Origin: an uncultured Clostridia bacterium
GTDB lineage: Bacteria; Bacillota; Clostridia; Lachnospirales; CAG-274
Direction: 5' to 3'
Assembly (NCBI GenBank): GCA_947630475.1
Contig: CANRHR010000004.1
Coordinates: forward strand, 112,896 to 176,895
DNA length: 64,000 nucleotides
Part shown: one piece after another, positions 63,930-64,000 of the stretch
How the letters are laid out: each line of letters begins with the position of its first letter
Position numbering within the stretch: position 1 is the first letter of the stretch
Translations under genes and position numbers: made by a program
Notes under the pieces: generated by a model
Databases searched by the model: none
Seen by the model: only the letters and a program-made list of their open reading frames with translations
What the model was told of the DNA's origin: nothing

Positions 63930-64000
63930 TTACATCTAAAAAAGTAGACAAGAAATAAGAAATGAGTTTAAAATAGTAAACAAGAAAAAGGAGTTAATGA
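63930..64000 (+). other. Start of another element at the window edge
   Basis: AGTAGACAAGAAATAAG and AGTAAACAAGAAAAAG are near direct repeats 30 bp apart, followed by AAGGAGTTAATGA, a ribosome site and possible start codon at 63997. Multiple short end repeats resemble IS21-type ends, and the transposase homology stops at its edge, so a second insertion may have cut the IS630 copy. Too little is visible to say. Confidence 0.35.

Overview
This is a low-GC, AT-rich chromosomal window from an endospore-forming anaerobe, most likely a member of the class Clostridia (Bacillota). The evidence is the sporulation set (spoVS, spoVAA-AB-AC-AD, spoIIR, spo0A with its dedicated DNA-binding domain), RNase Y and RNase J, an IspH/ribosomal-protein-S1 fusion, IreB, MecA, strong Shine-Dalgarno sites with TTG and GTG starts, and no sign of an outer membrane. 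I cannot name the genus.

Layout. 1-12.1 kb: an rRNA methyltransferase, then an unusual chaperone cluster: a beta-rich protein, a large helical-repeat protein, three DnaK/Hsp70-like proteins (one with a worn-out ATP site) and a 585-residue protein ending in a GrpE-like domain. 12.1-17.3 kb: RpiR regulator, FAD oxidoreductase, a chorismate mutase-cytidylate kinase fusion and IspH-S1. 17.4-21.9 kb: acpP, rnc, spoVS and a spoVA operon that stops after spoVAD. 22-28.1 kb: glycogen phosphorylase, a C_GCAxxG-type protein, rny and a flavoprotein behind an apparent attenuator. 28.1-33.7 kb, minus strand: tRNA-Arg, spoIIR, an AAA+ ATPase, an amino acid decarboxylase, GNAT and OGG glycosylase. 33.9-36.3 kb: a carboxynorspermidine synthase/decarboxylase pair. 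36.4-52.4 kb, mostly minus: rluB, mecA, MATE pump, spo0A, CYTH protein, hydrolase, ylbF-type gene, rnj, DUF1292, ruvX, ireB, mtaB and an AraC-type response regulator. On the plus strand within it lie cfa, a DJ-1 protein and hypothetical genes. 52.7-58.8 kb: a His-tailed protein, a hybrid histidine kinase and a solute-binding lipoprotein. 58.9-61.6 kb: tldE and tldD. 61.8-64 kb: a frameshifted integrase and a broken IS630-type transposase.

Two things stand out. First, the Hsp70/GrpE-like cluster at 1.3-12.0 kb looks like a self-contained, specialised chaperone machine without a J-protein. Second, a dispersed family of about 160-190 bp (five copies, at about 21.9, 25.5, 39.2, 54.3 and 58.8 kb) sits only at gene 3' ends. 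Its predicted stems show compensatory changes between copies, and two copies are flanked by exact 28-29 bp direct duplicates of the host gene's terminator hairpin. It behaves like a mobile or structured RNA element that targets terminators.

All calls come from reading the sequence and remembered family motifs; no searches were run.
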